Origin: Zychaea mexicana
Lineage: Eukaryota > Mucoromycota > Mucoromycetes > Mucorales > Lichtheimiaceae
Reading direction: 5' to 3'
Assembly (NCBI RefSeq): GCF_025766255.1
Contig: NW_026516777.1
Location: 62,001-126,000 of the forward strand
DNA length: 64,000 nucleotides
Part shown: piece after piece, positions 45,964 through 56,397 of the stretch
Layout: each line of letters begins with the position of its first letter
Position numbering within the stretch: the first letter of the stretch is position 1
Notes under the pieces: generated by a model
What the model was told of the DNA's origin: nothing
What the model saw: the letters and a program-made list of their open reading frames with translations, nothing else
Databases searched by the model: none
Translations under genes and position numbers: made by a program

Positions 45964-47987
45964 ATGGTCAATCAAAATCCCCATAACCGGTCCGAGGATC
46001 TTGGATTTCCTCTATACATGACATTTTGCGCCGTGATAGCTGCTCTGTCAGGCTTAAATGTTGGATGGCATATCAGTAAGTGACAAGATCCTGATTACTA
46101 ACGTTTAGTTTCCGCTTCTTATACTGCCTTGATTTTTGCTTATCATCTAAATCTCTATCACCATGACAATTAGGTGTACCCAACATGCCACAGCAAGTAA
46201 TCATCGGCTGTACCGAAGGCACTGAATATTTCAGTGGTCTTCCTTCTTGCTTACCAATGACCGAATTTACTTGGTAAGGCACTCTTCTTATTGACTTCGT
46301 CGTAATGGCAGCTTATTTTTGACTTATCTTCTGACTTGTTTTACATTTTTTTACAGGGTAAATGATTGAATAGATAAACATCTATTGAGAAATAGAGACT
46401 GTGGTCTATATAATATTTGACTTTCTTTGTCACTGACGAGTATCGATAATCTCGTTAAATATTAGGGCTTCACCGTTGGCGCTTTCGCTCTTGGTGGTCT
46501 CGTAGGCAGTCTGGCTACTACCTATCTCAACCTCTGGTTCGGTCGTCGCCTCAACATTATGATTTCCTGCGGCTGGTTCATTCTTGGCGGCATCTTATCT
46601 GCTGTATCAATCAATATCGGCATGGTACGACTCGCAAACATAGACAGAAAGAGAAAGACGTCTCCTTTTGTCAATACGCGTCGGTTTCCATTTTTTTCGT
46701 TCTTTCTGAACTCTAGATTTATGTAGTACTCTGTTGGTCGCGCCTTTGTCGGCATCGGTGCCGGTATGTGCGGTTCCTCGGTCGCTATCTACGTCTCAGA
46801 AATCTCAACAAAAAAGAGTCGTGGTGCCCTTGGTAGTTTGTTTGAGCTCTTTCTGAACCTCGGTATTCTCTTGACTCAAGTCGCTGGTCGCTATATGAGC
46901 TATCCTCCCGTTTGGCGTGTACTCTGGGCTATCCCTACCATCATTGCCGCCATCCAACTTTTCATGTTGCTTTTCCTTACTGTGGAATGTCCCCGTCGCT
47001 TGTGTGCTGACGGCAAAGCTGACAAGGCCCGAGACTCCCTGCGACGTCTTCGCAAAGGTGCCGACATCGATAACGAATTCCAAGCTCTTTTGGATGCCCG
47101 TCAGCGCGAAGTCGACTCTGGTTCTAAGAAAATGTCTATCCTTGACATTATCCTCGTCAAGAACAGAACAATTACCTGGAATGTTATCATCGTCATGGTT
47201 TTGCAGGCCTCTAACCAGATTGGTGGTATTGGTCCCATGTCAGGTAAATACATTACTACATCCTTTGCTGGCTTATTGTTATTTCTAGATGTAATTTCGC
47301 TAATAACGCAAATGTTTATCAATTGTTCCAGTCTACTCTGTCGGTTTCCTTTCCAAGATCTTTGGTGGTGACGTTGAACTAGCAACAAACATTTCCCTCG
47401 CAAATGCCACTGCCAATATTGTCGCCACCTTCATTTCCGTCATCACTATGCATAAAGTTGGCCGCAAGGGCTTCATGATGATTTCAACGTTGGGTATGAC
47501 CATTGCTTCCGTTTTCCTCGTTATTGGTTCCGCAGCCGACGATGGAACCCAACGTCTCGCACCACTTAGCATTACTGCCGCCATTCTCTTCACCTTCACC
47601 TACAGTATGGGCTGTGGTGTCATTCCATGGCTTATTGCTCCCGAACTTATTCCTCTCGTCGCTCTACCCCCCGGTTCCGCATTGGGCAACGCTTCGAACT
47701 GGCTGTTCAACTTTGTAATTAATACCGTTTGGCCCTATCAGGACGCCAACCTCGGCGACTACAGCTTCACTGTCTTTGCCGCTATCAACTTTTTGCTTTT
47801 CCTGTTCGTGGTCTTGTGCATGCCCGAGACCACACATAGAGACCTTGACCAACAAAAACATCAGAAATCCAACGAAATTGAGGAGGCCCACGGCTCGGCT
47901 GGCTCGTCCGACGGCAGCAATAATTCGTTTTCTGACGATACCGATCGCAAGGTTCAGAAAATTGATCACATCGAGGATGCACATTAG
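45964..47987 (+). CDS. MFS sugar-transporter-like protein (SP family), tandem copy 2
   Basis: Paralogue of the preceding transporter with the same exon plan: 45964-46075, 46174-46273, 46357 (one base), 46466-46624, 46727-47243 and 47332-47987, giving 514 residues. Motifs: LWFGRRLNIM, YVSEISTKKSRGALG, VECPRRLCADGKADKARDSL, KVGRKGFMM, PWLIAPELIPLVALPPGSAL, SNWLFNFVINTVWP and PETTHRDLDQ. Helix 7 reads LQASNQIGGIGPMSVY, again lacking the usual QQ/GxN hexose signature. The C-terminal tail is acidic and Ser-rich like copy 1 (IDHIEDAH here, VQHIEEAK there). Exon lengths 112, 159 and 517 are identical in the two copies, while introns differ strongly, so the duplication is not recent. Both copies keep intact frames and promoters and are probably expressed. 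Confidence 0.92.
46357..46357 (+). other. Single-nucleotide exon of transporter copy 2
   Basis: One G between TTTACAG and GTAAATG. As in copy 1 it closes the TGG codon begun by exon 2. The sequence AGGGTAAAT is kept around it in both genes although the surrounding intron sequence has diverged. Confidence 0.75.
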
Positions 47988-48476
47988 AAAAACACCCCTT
48001 GCTAATACATCCTCTTTGTGTTTGTAGTAAAACTCAAAATTACTTTCACTATCTCTATCTTTACTTTCTTCTCTTACCCCGTTACCTCTTCTTTTTCTTT
48101 GTATATTGATAGTGCTGTATCATAGCTCTTTGTTTATCTTCCTTCTCTTCCATTCTAGTACTCCACCTGTTCTCCTTCCCTTTCAAATGTCCTTTCTTTT
48201 ATCCTCTATCTCATATCTCTAACTCAAATACCTTCGTCTCTCTCGCCCCCTTTATTCCGTCTACTGCGCCATGAACAACGACGTACACGTCTACTATTTA
48301 TACTAGGTCCTCATCAATAAAAATGATACCTAATATTGCACCTGTTCCACCCCTGTTTATCCAACATTAATTCGTCTCAGGTCTGTATTACTGCTATTGC
48401 TATTGTCATTAACCATTTTTTCAATTATTAACAAATTTTTCTTCCAGGGGAACGGAAATAAAAAGCGTAAAGACGA
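47988..48476. other. Convergent 3' flanks
   Basis: Pyrimidine-rich shared terminator region between transporter copy 2 (plus) and the Htd2-like gene (minus). AATAAAA at 48316 is a plausible plus-strand polyadenylation signal. No gene. Confidence 0.6.
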
Positions 48477-49581
48477 TTATCCCCCGAGTCTTCCGACAAT
48501 CGCCGTGCCTTTGACTGCCATGTTGCCGTTTTGATCTGCTACCCATACGTCATAATATCCGGGCTCATCGGATTTAACCTTTCCTTGCACCTGGATTGGT
48601 TCATTGACAACAAGTGGTGCTCGGCATCGGTAGGACAAGGACTTGATATACTGAGTGTCATCCGTTTTCTTCAAATGCTTATTCAACTCGTTTATCATGA
48701 GCATAAACGACATAGGGCCATGTACCAAGCATCCACGGTGGTTTTCCACGGTGGTCGAGTAAATGTGATCGTAATGAATTAAATGCGAATTGAACGTGAG
48801 AGCTGAGAAACGGAACAATAAGATAGGCGAGGGTACCAAGTTCAAGCTGAAATCTGCTTTTGGTAATTCTGAGAAATACAAAAAAGCATGATTAATTGCA
48901 ACTCTCTTTTTATTTCCCGCTGCGCATGAAAATCACATTACCTGCTGTTGGCTTCTTTGGCTTGGAGGCAACTGGCTGTTCGGATGAAGAGGACTTCTTG
49001 TCTGTGGCCTGCACATAGACCCAGCATCGCGACTCGGTCATAACCCATCCCTTTTCGTTACTAATCCGCTTATCCACCCAAATAAACACCGAATCTCCAC
49101 GACGACCTGCTGGTCGAAACTGAATATCACGTATCGATGATTCCATATGAGCCTCGTCACCAACACGCAACGGATTGTCTGGGTTCCATTCCAACTCGCC
49201 CCCGGCCCACATACGGTGATGGAACGGTGAGGGCGGTTTCCAGTCCTGCTCGTAGCCGTCCGACGATAGCTCTTGTTCTGTAACGCGAGGCGGAAAATAC
49301 GCCAGGTGCCAAGCAGGTGGCAAGGCGGTGCCGACCGACGGAAGACGGTCGTTCCGGTAGATGGGATCATTCATCGTGTTGCCCATAAGATTAAACTGCG
49401 ACGCCGTAATTGTGTCTTTTTCGACGATTTTCTTTTTGATGATAGCATCACGCCACTGTTCCAGTATCTTGGCCTTGTCCTCTTGCTGTACTAGCCGCGT
49501 TGTCGAAAAGAACAGACGAGGCGCGAATTGGGTGGCTCGCTGCTGCTGTGCAAGGAGTCGAAAGGCACGCGATGGTATCAT
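48477..49581 (-). CDS. Htd2/MaoC-like 3-hydroxyacyl-thioester dehydratase, probably mitochondrial
   Basis: Hot-dog fold hydratase/dehydratase related to mitochondrial 3-hydroxyacyl-ACP dehydratase (fatty acid synthesis type II) and to mesaconyl-C4-CoA hydratases. Exons 49581-48942 and 48868-48477 give 343 residues. The N-terminus (MIPSRAFRLLAQQQRATQF, Arg-rich, no acids) looks like a mitochondrial targeting peptide. The first half holds the cryptic hot-dog with PPAWHLAYFPP and HHRMWAGGELEW; the second half has the catalytic helix FSALTFNSHLIHYDHIY followed by GCLVHGPMSFMLMI, with the His of the HxIHYD box. Known Htd2 proteins are about this length. Upstream in-frame codons before 49581 are interrupted only by non-ATG sequence, so the first ATG near the leader was chosen. 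Confidence 0.88.
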
Positions 49582-49952
49582 ACTTCTGTAGCTGCCTAGG
49601 AAAGATAAATAATGGGGAAAAGAACACAAAGCGAGCAGCAACTGCTACCAAGGAGCCGTGGCGTTTTAAAGAGAAAGCTTTTTCTCACACCTACAGTTCC
49701 TGAATGAAGTAATGCGGTAACCGGGATACAAGATTTTCCGAAACGGGCCACATCATACGCTTTTTTTGATTTTTCTTCGGGTTTCCAAAAATGCCGACTC
49801 GTAGCAACTGCCGTCACTGTGATGAAACATGCGATTCATGCCGCAGCGTTAAGAGTATAAAAAACCCATGGACAACCCACGCACAAAAGGCATCAACGTT
49901 TCTTTCTTTTCAATTTCACAAGATTTTTAACCAGTGCCACATCTGATACATC
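49582..49952. promoter_or_regulatory. Divergent promoter of Htd2-like gene and small hydrophilic protein gene
   Basis: 371 bp between two divergent starts. A TATAAAAA stretch at 49856-49863 lies about 95 bp before the plus-strand start. No other feature seen. Confidence 0.5.
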
Positions 49953-50851
49953 ATGTCTGCATACGATCCCAACCCCATCATTGGCGAAGAAAACACAAAG
50001 ATCGATAAACTCGGCAATACTAAGGTCGAAGAAGATGATACGGATGATTCTGGACCAATGACAAGACATCAGCTGCGTAACGAACAGCGGAAAGCTCAAC
50101 TCGGTCTTGCAGGTAGAAATTAAAATGGTTGCTTTTTTGTTATATATATTATGCGTGTGAGATCATGAGAGAGAGAGAGAGTGAGTGAGTGAGAGAAGGC
50201 TTTCGGTAGACGCAGAAATTTAATTGGAATTGTGTAGCCTCCCCACCTGATCGAAAGAGAGGTCCTGATCGCGGCATGCAAGATAACTGGGTGCAATCCC
50301 AAGGGAATGAGAGCAACCTAGTAGCACAGGAAGAGCAAGAGCTGCCACCTGTGCAGGATCGCCAAAGTGACTTTACTTACAAGTAAGAAACACTTGCCAT
50401 CATGCTATCTGTTCACGGTACATACTTTCAGGGTTACTGACGTGGATTCTCTTACTCTGATCTTTTTAGCAACAACGAGAAAAAGACTAGACAAGGTTGG
50501 GGCGATCTTATTGACGCTCAAACGTAAGTAGCTTTGATTTAGTGGGTCGCGCATTGCACTATAATATACGCTAGTAACTAAAGAATGTTTTTTTTCCGTC
50601 AAATATTAAACAGCGCTGTAGACGAGTTCGATCCCAATGACCCTGCCTCTGAAGAACAACAGAACTCTACAGCCACATCAAATGCTGATGATAACAGCAT
50701 GTACAAGACCCTTGATGAGTATCACCCCGAATCGCGTCTGCCTAAAGGACTTGGTCGTGTTGAACCGCGTGCTCCCAACTCTGTACGAATCGATTCGTCT
50801 CAAGAACCGAAGAATGCCACACGCGTCCACGAGAGCATGGATGCCCGGTAG
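49953..50851 (+). CDS. Small hydrophilic protein of unknown function
   Basis: Four exons, 49953-50112, 50238-50382, 50470-50523 and 50614-50851, with good GT-AG sites and consistent phases, give 198 residues. I recognise no family. The protein is charged and likely disordered: MSAYDPNPIIGEENTKID, then GPMTRHQLRNEQRKAQLGL (a probable helix), PDRKRGPDRGMQDNW, EEQELPPVQDRQSDFTY, a short block RQGWGDLIDAQTAVDEFDP spread over the last intron, and YKTLDEYHPESRLPKGLGR. There are no membrane segments and no Cys. The splice-consistent frame through four exons supports it as a real gene. Confidence 0.75.
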
Positions 50852-52948
50852 ATGGCACAAACTCGACAAGAACTTGTTGTACATAGTAGCTTGATGTGCT
50901 GTCGGCTTGTATTCACATCACACGTACATACATACATTGGCTATATTACCATTTCGTTATCATTGATGGATTATTAAAAAGAAAACTGTACATGAAACAC
51001 AAGAAAACTTTTTTTACGCTTTTTGTCGAATCTCTAAATTCCAATACTTTAAGCAGCTACATTTGAGCATTTCACTTTGTAATCAACGAACGCTGTTCAG
51101 CAACGTCCACGACTTTCTCCTTGTGTGTTATATTGAATTAGAAGGTGGAAGCAAGTTAGGCATAAGGAGATTAGGGTATCACACACGTACACAAAAACCC
51201 AAAAAAAAAAAAACAAGTTTGGGTCACACAGTGTGTTGCTTATAGAATTTCATTGCTTTCTGTTTATTTCCAGTAAAACAACGAGATAGATAGCGGACCG
51301 GTAAACAACTGGTAGTGCCTTGGCTTATTTTGTTGATGGGCTTGGTTGGTGAAGAAAATGGATGAATTAAAGGAGAGGTTGAATACTGCACTAAGGAATA
51401 CCGACTGATATGGCATGTTGTTGTTGTTGTTGTTACAAAGATTTGTTTTAGAAAGTGACATATTTTTAGCATTCTTCATAGTATGGTTGAGACTTTCTAA
51501 AAGATGATCAGCAAAAAGTATTTACATTTATTAATAATATCGATAGATGTGATATCAATGACATAAAGCTGACGTTTTTCAATAAGCCAGCGGCTTCATC
51601 GATTGACATTAAGATTGTGTTGTGTCGGGCGGTATTGCAGTAGTACTCGGACCATCATACTACTATCACTGCTTAAAGATGTTTATGCATGCACCATTAT
51701 TGTGTGGCGCACACGCATAAGACTAAAAACGCATAATATATCTGAGCAACAACAACAAGTTGCCAGTACTACGATAGAACTGAAGGTGGCTGTTTTTAGA
51801 TCCTCATTCCGTCGGATGAACTCAATATCGCATGGCAGCGGGAAGGAGTATTGCATTTGTTATATTTCAAGCAAACACCGACAGGATAGGAATCCCGAGA
51901 GAACCGAAGAAATGGATATGCACTGCTACTCCTTCATGGCAGGCAGTTGCTGATCGTCTTGGCACAGAGAGAGAGAGAGAGAGAGCGGTTATACAAAAAT
52001 AAGGCAGGCTATTCTTAGTCTGGCAAGAAAAGTACATTGCAAGACAACAAGGCAGGAGAGGGAGAGGGAGAGGGAAAGGGAGAAGGAGCTGATCGATTGA
52101 TTGGGCGGCCTAGCGATCAATAACCGGAAAAACAAAAAGAAGGCTAAGCAAAAGTTGGAGTTGATTTGGTTGCAGCCGAACGGGCGTATGATAACATAAT
52201 AAGGGTGCATCAAATTACTTTTTACTCTTTTTAGCAGCACGCATCAAATTAGATCTTGTGGACATGTCTGCTGGCTGCCGATGATGATGCTTGTTGATGA
52301 AGAGGAAGACGCACAAGACGGGATAGAAGGTTTACCTGGTGCGCAGGCCCCAGCTTTTGCGGATGCGTGGTGATGTTAACAAGTAGATCCTCCTCATTGA
52401 ATGCGCGGGAATGACTCGCAGCAACGGCCAACCATTGTGATTGACTGATTGATTGGCGGCTCCAGCTCTTTTATCGAAGCAAACGAAGGATCTAAAAAAG
52501 CCGACGATTGGCAATAATTAAAAAGGGGGGGGGGAAGAGAGTGGTAGGAAGGCTTCGTTTGTATGACGAGCACAAGAAAGGAAAGGCTCATTGGTAAAAA
52601 CAAATTCGCGCGGTTCTTTCTCTCCCTGTGACATTACGTTATGGTGTTTTACTAAGAGTATAGAGAAAGGGGAGGAGGGGGGGGGGTGGGGACGGAGGTC
52701 TGGAACCCAGTGGTACACACAATGTCCAATTTGGACATCGGTCATCTGATTGGCCATTTAATTAATGTCGTTTGATTTGTGGTTCCGCCCTCATTTCGCC
52801 CTGTAATAACAACGGCATCCACTACCATAAGCGCTTCAGAGCTTACTATATAAATACGGATGTATATATAAACAGGACAGCATCTATCCGCCCCTACCCG
52901 CCCTTCTCTCTTTCTTCCCACATTCCTCGCCACCACTTTACCATAACA
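50852..52948. other. Intergenic region with GA-rich repeats
   Basis: About 2.1 kb. Repeats: GTT units at 51418-51434, GA at 51966-51984 and GGGAGA units at 52054-52084. A minus-strand open stretch ending at 52246 (contains AFNEEDLLVNITTHPQKLG) looks protein-like but has no ATG or supported exon upstream, so it is left uncalled. No other gene seen. Confidence 0.45.
52847..52855 (+). promoter_or_regulatory. TATA box of the phosphatase gene
   Basis: TATATAAAT about 95 bp before the start codon of the dual-specificity phosphatase gene, with a second TATATATAAA at 52863-52872. Confidence 0.55.
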
Positions 52949-54247
52949 ATGACGGCCCCGCTTGCCACATCCAGCACGCCAGTCTTAACTAGCCTTTCGC
53001 CGCAAAGACCCTTCTCCTTCGCCGCCAGCGCATCTTCCTCCGGACTAGCAAGCCGTCGCCGAAACAACAAAAATCTTTCGCTATGTTTGTCGGACTCGGC
53101 GCGTCTTGCATCAGCTCCCGCCACACCAAATCGAATGCAGTTCGACCTGACGCCAAACCAACCGCAACAGCAACCGCAACAGCAACAGCAACAGCAGCAA
53201 GGCCCTTATCAACATGGCCCGCTGCAAATCATGCCACACTTATACCTGGGCGCCGAAGACAACGCTCTTGACCTTGATCGCTTACGACGCCTTTCAATCG
53301 ATTGCATGCTCAACGTTGCAGAGGAAGTGGTGCACCCGCAGGAACGCCAATTCGTCTCATTTGAAAGCATGTTTGAACGTCCTGCAAGCAGCAGCGTCAT
53401 GCCCTCCCCGTCACTTTCGCGCGCGTCGACCGCGAGCAGCATTGCATCCAGCCTTCACACAATTACACCGCTCGAGCAGCACCCATCCTCTCCGAGATGG
53501 TTCGACAAACACGAGCATACCCTGTTACTACCAGGGGCAAAGAAGCAGCGACAGGCATCGGTTTCGTCAATTGGCTCAGTTTGCGACTCGCTATACAACA
53601 CCAGCCATGGCACTAGCACCAGCAACCGCTTGGCAACACTGAACACATTATGCGAAAAGCAAAACATGGCATACAAGAAGTTACCGTGGAAGCACAACCA
53701 AGATAACCTCGTAAATGAACTCGACGCAGCCATCGCAGCCATTGATCGAGCACGTGACGCTGGACATACCATCCTTGTCCATTGTCAATGTGGCGTTGCT
53801 CGCTCAGCCACAGTCATTATCGCTTACATCATGAAGACCATGAAACTCCCCATGCAAGAGGCATATGACTATGTCAAGGCGCAGGCGCCGGGCATCAGTC
53901 CCAATCTTGCTCTCCTCTATCAATTACGCGAATATGAGCAGAAATTATCGCACCTTCGTGAAACTCTCCGATCTTCCTCTACCTCTCTCCGCCCATCAAC
54001 CTTGTGCGACAGGCCGTATCACCAGCACCAACCTCAACCGACAACGCCGAAAACACCCTCATCGCCTAAAAAGCCATTGTTCCTGTTTCGAAAATCGTCC
54101 CTTAGCTTGTCTTGGAAGCGTCGAATGGGCAAGTTTAAACAAGACGACAAGGCCTCCGACTTTGAGGGTTGGTGGAAGTCAAAGAAGCAGCAATCTTCAG
54201 TTTCAAGCCAAGGCAACAACGGAAGCAAAGTAACCTTACGGTGCTAG
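52949..54247 (+). CDS. Dual-specificity protein phosphatase (MAP-kinase-phosphatase type)
   Basis: Likely removes phosphate from Tyr and Ser/Thr, possibly of a MAP kinase (family role). Intronless, 432 residues. The N-terminal 80 residues are Ser/Ala-rich and end in a Gln run. The DSP domain starts with LQIMPHLYLGAEDNALDLDRL and MLNVAEEV. A Ser-rich insertion of about 110 residues then separates this from YKKLPWKHNQDNLV, which should hold the general-acid Asp. The signature HCQCGVARSAT (His278, Cys279, Arg285) is intact, followed by IIAYIMKTMKLPMQEAYDYV and NLALLYQLREYE. The C-terminus is basic and Ser-rich with SLSLSWKRRMGKFKQDDK. Upstream in-frame sequence has an earlier ATG at 52772, but it lies before the TATA box and is not coding-like, so MTAPLATSS was chosen. 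Confidence 0.92.
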   Translation: MTAPLATSSTPVLTSLSPQRPFSFAASASSSGLASRRRNNKNLSLCLSDSARLASAPATPNRMQFDLTPNQPQQQPQQQQQQQQGPYQHGPLQIMPHLYLGAEDNALDLDRLRRLSIDCMLNVAEEVVHPQERQFVSFESMFERPASSSVMPSPSLSRASTASSIASSLHTITPLEQHPSSPRWFDKHEHTLLLPGAKKQRQASVSSIGSVCDSLYNTSHGTSTSNRLATLNTLCEKQNMAYKKLPWKHNQDNLVNELDAAIAAIDRARDAGHTILVHCQCGVARSATVIIAYIMKTMKLPMQEAYDYVKAQAPGISPNLALLYQLREYEQKLSHLRETLRSSSTSLRPSTLCDRPYHQHQPQPTTPKTPSSPKKPLFLFRKSSLSLSWKRRMGKFKQDDKASDFEGWWKSKKQQSSVSSQGNNGSKVTLRC

Positions 54248-56397
54248 AGTTTTTTTTTCTCTGTTACATATACACTCCCTTAATTATGCCCATAGTATGG
54301 CCCGCCTACAACATCTTATTCACGCATTTTCACACATATTCACGCATGCATACTTCTTTGTCACCCAGCTCGCGTTTTGCCAACCCCCCCCCCATTTCTC
54401 CAGCTTCTCTATTTCATCCTTCTTTCTCCACTGTACATATACCTATTCGCGCTTGTACACTCTTTATCGTATTGTAGTATCGGCTGTATCTTGTAGTATA
54501 TATTAAAATGTCGCTTGTATAAAAAAGGCTCCAACAATTATTCCGACTTGTATTGTAATAAAGTACTGTCGCACTAACTTTGACCGCGGAAAACGCTATC
54601 TTCCAAACAATTGGCGAACCAATGAGCAATGCACACTGCTATCCTTTCTCCCGTTTTACTATTCCAGGATAAGCGGGGAATCTTCTCGTCGGCTATTGTT
54701 ACGGATTGGGGTTGAGAGTGAGAGTGCAATAAGCCAAAGAGAGACAGAGAGAGACAGAGAGAGAGAGAGAGAGAGCGAGTGAGTGGTCGAGTGAGAGAAC
54801 AGAGAAAACAAGAATTATCCCTCAGCTCCAAAGACATCGTACTACCATAATTACGTAGATTGATGATTGATTTACCCGAATAGGCTTTCGAAAAGACATT
54901 AACTGAGAATGGCTATACAACTAGTCCAAATCCTTTTCTTAAGGTAAACAGCACAACACAATGATCTATGAATAGCAGCATGCTTTCTTAATCAGTTGAG
55001 AAGTTTCCGAAAAGGAAAGATTACAACCTTTTTGTCCATTCGTCTTACTGGACCATTAAGCTACTTTGCTTTGTCTTACAAATCCACAAAACATTTGTTT
55101 TTACCATGAAGCTTGAAGATCATTGTCATTTTCGGCAATTTGGATATTATAACCTCAGTTTTTACTTGGGTATTACAAGATGGTTCGAGCACTTTGTTGC
55201 TAATAATTGCTTTTTGCCAATGGATCTACCATAACTCGTCCAGCCCAGCCCAGCTCTCTCTGTTCCGTTCCTTCTCAATTCTAAGCTTGCGTTCATCATT
55301 TACCCCAGGTGTGCACAAAGTGTAACAGAGTTGAGCTAGCGAATATTAGCATACTAAACTTCAGCAAGTAGCAAGCTCGCTCATGATGCATACAATCAAT
55401 AAAGTGTTGTTAGATCATGCTAATAATGAAATTCATATGACTCAGCCCCCCCTCTCCTACTTCAGATCAATTGCGTGCTAAGTTTTAAGCAATTTTTCGT
55501 TATTTTAATGAGTGGAGCACTAAAAGGGGGCAATACTGGTTTTGCAATGGAATATCTTTTAAACATTACACTGTATCAGGACCAGAAATCATATGTTGTG
55601 TACTCATTGTTATCACTACGCCAAACTTCCACTGCGTTGGAGCTACTGCCACATCAATTTCAGGAGATCAATCATGTACATACTAAGCTACTACGTGTCA
55701 TTTGTTGTTGCAATTGCTGCTATGTCGCTGTCCAATATGATCTTAGAGTAAATGGATCTCAATTGTTCGGTGTGTTTATGGAGGTATATAATGACAACAA
55801 CAACATTTGGATAAGCTAGTATGTATTGGATCTTTCCTCCCAGTTAGCATCGTAGTAAAATCAGTTTGCGTCGCTGGGAAGGTAGATATTGCGCCGGGGT
55901 TTAATTATCTTGTGTACCTGCCAGCTTCCATCCAGGCAAATGCTCTTCCCATGTGTACAACAAGCAATTTGTGAAATTGTAGTCTGGGATAAGTGCTACA
56001 TGTCATGCATAGCAACATTAGTACTCATTTTCCTTATCAGTTGTTTACGCTCCATAAAGGGTTAAGCCATCTTCTTATACACATTCGTTAATTCAAGCTG
56101 TTGACTTTGGATGATGCGCATTATATTACTTCTTGAATATATAATGGAAGTAATGTGGTATATACTTCTCTCTGACTCACTGTAAGTGATTAAAAAATAC
56201 ATTGACAAGTGAACATAAAACTTATATAGAAGTCGACACTGCTCTAAAAGAAGGAAGGAAATGGGAGGTGATATGATGACAGGTATGATAGAGAGAAAGT
56301 TTACCAAGGGGAAAAGAGGAGGGGATATAAATGAAATGCAGGTAGTTGGCGTTGTCCGCAAGGAAAATGCAACGAAAATAAGACTTGGGAATATGTT
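54248..56397. other. Intergenic region, no gene seen
   Basis: 3' flank of the phosphatase gene (AATAAA at about 54557-54562), then about 1.8 kb of AT-rich sequence. GA microsatellite at 54737-54774. A plus-strand frame at 55475-55819 is open but lacks recognisable content. Confidence 0.5.
54737..54774. repeat. GA-rich microsatellite
   Basis: GAGACAGAGA units passing into an uninterrupted GA run. Confidence 0.9.

Noticed and set aside
52772..52948. Phosphatase start at 52772
   Set aside because: It lies upstream of the TATA box and the added residues look like translated leader.
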